Shown: positions 61,975-64,000 of the stretch, piece after piece
Layout of the letters: the number at the start of each line of letters is the position of its first letter
Position numbering within the stretch: position 1 is the first letter of the stretch
Notes under the pieces: generated by a model
The model's input: only the letters and a program-made list of their open reading frames with translations
Told to the model about the DNA's origin: nothing
The model's database searches: none
NCBI RefSeq assembly: GCF_006494535.1
Contig: NZ_VHIQ01000002.1
Span: forward strand, 186,001-250,000
Direction of reading: 5' to 3'
DNA: 64,000 nucleotides
Origin: Paucihalobacter ruber
GTDB lineage: Bacteria; Bacteroidota; Bacteroidia; Flavobacteriales; Flavobacteriaceae
Position numbers and translations under genes: made by a program

Positions 61975-62877
61975 ATGAAAAAATTAATTGTAGCCTTTAT
62001 ACTGCTGGTAGCCGTAGAATCTTTCGGTCAACAAGATCCTCAATATACTCAGTACATGTACAATATGAGCGTGATTAATCCAGCCTACGCCGGCTCTAAT
62101 GACGCATTATCATTTGGTGTGCTATATAGAACACAATGGTCGGGTATAGATGGAGCACCTAAAACAGGTACCTTTTTTGGGCACACACCGGTTGGTGAAA
62201 AAATAGGTTTAGGACTGTCTGTCATTGCAGACCAAATTGGCCCTATTAACGAAACCAATGCTTATGCGGATTTCTCATATACATTGAATTTAGGTGGCGT
62301 TCATAAATTAGCATTTGGTATTAAGGCTGGTGCTACTTTTCACGATCGCGGATTGGGAAGCCTAGACTTGATAGATCCTGGAGACCCTTTCTTTCAAAAT
62401 CTAACAGGTGTTACGCCAAATATAGGCTCAGGTGTATTCTATTATACCGATAAATATTACTTGTCTTTTTCTGTGCCAAATATCTTAAGTGGTGTCAAAT
62501 TGGATGCCAATGGCACCGAGTTCGGAACTGAAGTGGCACATTATTTCTTATCGGGGGGTTATGTATTTGACCTTTCAGAAAACACAAAATTCAAACCCTC
62601 TTTTTTAGTTAAATCCGCATTTGATGCGCCAACTTCATTTGATGTTAACGCCAACTTCTTATTTTTTGAAAAACTAGAACTAGGTGCTTCTTACAGGTTA
62701 GACGATTCTTTTTCAGGACTCATTAATTTTGCCCTATCACCATCTATAAGAATTGGATATGCTTACGATGCGGTAAACTCGGATATTAGAACATTTGCAC
62801 CGGCTTCTCATGAATTTATGCTGTTATTTGACTTAAATTTCACGAAAAAAGTTTCGCGTTCTCCAAGATTTTTCTAA
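61975..62877 (+). CDS. PorP/SprF family outer-membrane protein
   Basis: 300 residues. Signal MKKLIVAFILLVAVESFGQQ followed directly by DPQYTQYMYNMSVINPAYAGSNDA, the hallmark of PorP/SprF. The rest alternates beta strands and ends in a charged-aromatic C-terminus (FTKKVSRSPRFF). SprF-like proteins are outer-membrane barrels needed for secretion or attachment of a specific type-B CTD cargo of T9SS. The gene directly follows a type-B CTD gene and precedes an OmpA-type gene, the typical three-gene arrangement. Which cargo it serves is inferred from position. Confidence 0.93.
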   Translation: MKKLIVAFILLVAVESFGQQDPQYTQYMYNMSVINPAYAGSNDALSFGVLYRTQWSGIDGAPKTGTFFGHTPVGEKIGLGLSVIADQIGPINETNAYADFSYTLNLGGVHKLAFGIKAGATFHDRGLGSLDLIDPGDPFFQNLTGVTPNIGSGVFYYTDKYYLSFSVPNILSGVKLDANGTEFGTEVAHYFLSGGYVFDLSENTKFKPSFLVKSAFDAPTSFDVNANFLFFEKLELGASYRLDDSFSGLINFALSPSIRIGYAYDAVNSDIRTFAPASHEFMLLFDLNFTKKVSRSPRFF

Positions 62878-62897
62878 CTAGTTAAGCCAAAACAATT

Positions 62898-64000
62898 ATG
62901 AAAAAAATTAATAATATTATTTTATTTGTTGCATTATTTAGCTTTTTAAATTTAATAGCTCAAAATGAAGCCACCAGCAAGGCCGATCAGCACTTTTCAC
63001 GGTTAGAGTTTGTAGAAGCAGCCAAACAGTACAACAAACTTATTGAAAAGGGCAAGGGGGATAATTATGTTTACAGCCAATTAGCAGAATGTTATTACAA
63101 CATATTTAACACTGTTGAAGCAGAACGCTGGTATGCGAAAGCACTTGCCGGAAGTGATGATCCCGAAATGATGTTTAAGTATTCTCAAATGTTAAAATCT
63201 AACGGAAAATACAAGCAATCTAATGAATGGATGCAACGATTTGCCGAAAAACGCCCTAACGATGTAAGAGCAATAGCTTTTCTAGAAAATCCCAATTACC
63301 TGCCAAAAATTCTTGAAAGAGGTAAAAAGTTTAATATTAAGAATTTAGATATTAATTCAGAATCTTCAGATTTTGGAGGAATTATACATGAAGGTGTGTT
63401 CTATTTTACAACAGCCCGTAATCAAGACAGACGTAAATATGGTTGGAATCAGGAATCTTTTTTAGATATCTATGCAGCTACACAAAATAGCGACGGTAGT
63501 TTTCAAACGCCTGTTAAAATGAACGATAAAATAAATACCCGCCATCATGAAGGTCTGGTATCTTTCAGCCCGGACGGCAAAGCTATGTATTTTGGTAGAG
63601 AAAGCTTTTACGAACAAGTTTTTATGAGAGATTCCACTACAAGAGATAAAGCCGGCGTCATTCATTTATTTAGAGCTACCAAACTTGGAGCAGATTGGGA
63701 TAGAATTGAAGCCCTCAATATAAACAGTGAAAACTATTCTGTTAAAAACCCAAGTGTAAGTGCAGATGGAAAAACTTTATATTTTGCATCAGACATGCCA
63801 GGTGGTTACGGTAGCTTTGATATTTATAAGGCTGCAATAAACGATGATGGTAGCATTGGCACTCCTGTTAATATGGGTCCTAAAGTAAATACTGTGGTTC
63901 AAGAAATGTTTCCTTTCATAAGCAGTAATGGCACATTATATTTCTCATCTAACGGCCATTTAGGCCTAGGTGGCTTGGATGTGTTTTACACCATAGAAAT
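62898..64000 (+). CDS. OmpA-family/TPR protein (5' part)
   Basis: Open from the ATG at 62898 to the window end, 367 codons visible. Signal MKKINNIILFVALFSFLNLIAQ, TPR-like helices (residues 30-120, e.g. YSQLAECYYNIFNTVEAERWYAKAL), then WD40-like PD40 strands: SFSPDGKAMYFGRES, NPSVSADGKTLYFASDMPGGYGSFDIYKA and SSNGTLYFSSNGHLGLGGLDVFY. These are typical of the OmpA-domain partner of PorP/SprF (PorE-like), whose C-terminal OmpA domain would bind peptidoglycan; that part lies beyond the window. It follows the SprF gene by 20 bases. Confidence 0.88.
   Translation, partial: MKKINNIILFVALFSFLNLIAQNEATSKADQHFSRLEFVEAAKQYNKLIEKGKGDNYVYSQLAECYYNIFNTVEAERWYAKALAGSDDPEMMFKYSQMLKSNGKYKQSNEWMQRFAEKRPNDVRAIAFLENPNYLPKILERGKKFNIKNLDINSESSDFGGIIHEGVFYFTTARNQDRRKYGWNQESFLDIYAATQNSDGSFQTPVKMNDKINTRHHEGLVSFSPDGKAMYFGRESFYEQVFMRDSTTRDKAGVIHLFRATKLGADWDRIEALNINSENYSVKNPSVSADGKTLYFASDMPGGYGSFDIYKAAINDDGSIGTPVNMGPKVNTVVQEMFPFISSNGTLYFSSNGHLGLGGLDVFYTIE

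Overview
The window is chromosomal DNA of a member of the Bacteroidota, almost certainly family Flavobacteriaceae. The evidence is type IX secretion sorting domains (types A and B), a PorP/SprF-OmpA gene pair, a SusC-like TonB-dependent receptor, many families typical of the group (DUF3078, DUF2480, DUF4199, DUF5689, LytS/LytTR pairs, SDR-type threonine dehydrogenase), low G+C, and repeated TAnnTTTG promoter -7 boxes instead of E. coli-type promoters. No rRNA, tRNA, CRISPR array, prophage or transposase was seen.

Layout. 1-6.6 kb: a partial PEP carboxylase, a large secreted macroglobulin/plug-like protein overlapped closely by a histone-deacetylase-like enzyme, ferritin, an untracked 57-residue Cys/Lys-rich protein, and a short SSB. 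7-16.6 kb: a lipoprotein formylglycine-generating enzyme, a 31-codon remnant of a katG 3' end, a LytS-type 7TM kinase and LytTR regulator, two secreted proteins (beta-helix; 80-residue repeats with HYR-like domains and a T9SS tail), then intact katG. The remnant and the katG end are direct repeats that bracket the two-component/secreted block. 17-25 kb: housekeeping and small membrane proteins, M28 peptidase, SDR proteins. 25-30.4 kb: a secreted endonuclease/phosphatase-type enzyme divergent from a TonB receptor and a DUF5689 lipoprotein, plausibly a phosphodiester or nucleic-acid scavenging locus. 30.5-39.5 kb: Cys-rich HMA lipoprotein, an M16 protease pair (one active, one without the zinc motif), L21 (with an extra HhH-type tail) and L27, and a membrane-bound MutS-like ATPase. 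39.5-43.5 kb: sdhCAB, interrupted by a four-helix-bundle (23S IVS-type) gene and an 8-bp tandem repeat. 43.6-50.8 kb: a sortilin-like propeller protein, Xaa-Pro aminopeptidase, an alpha/beta hydrolase, and three paralogous tiny zinc-finger-like proteins around thiL. 50.9-60 kb: the full SUF iron-sulfur assembly operon (A-type carrier, sufB, C, D, S, E, T) with lipoprotein genes embedded in it, followed by DUF2480 and DUF3078. 60-64 kb: hflX, then a minimal T9SS type-B protein, a PorP/SprF protein and a partial OmpA-family/TPR protein.

The clearest items for a second look are the katG 3'-end duplication around the LytTR block, the three-member C-x4-H / C-x2-C-x-H protein family, the interruption of the sdh operon, the three T-tract dyads between the LytTR regulator and its divergent secreted genes, and the minimal type-B CTD protein. 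All family names come from motif reading; no database search was possible.
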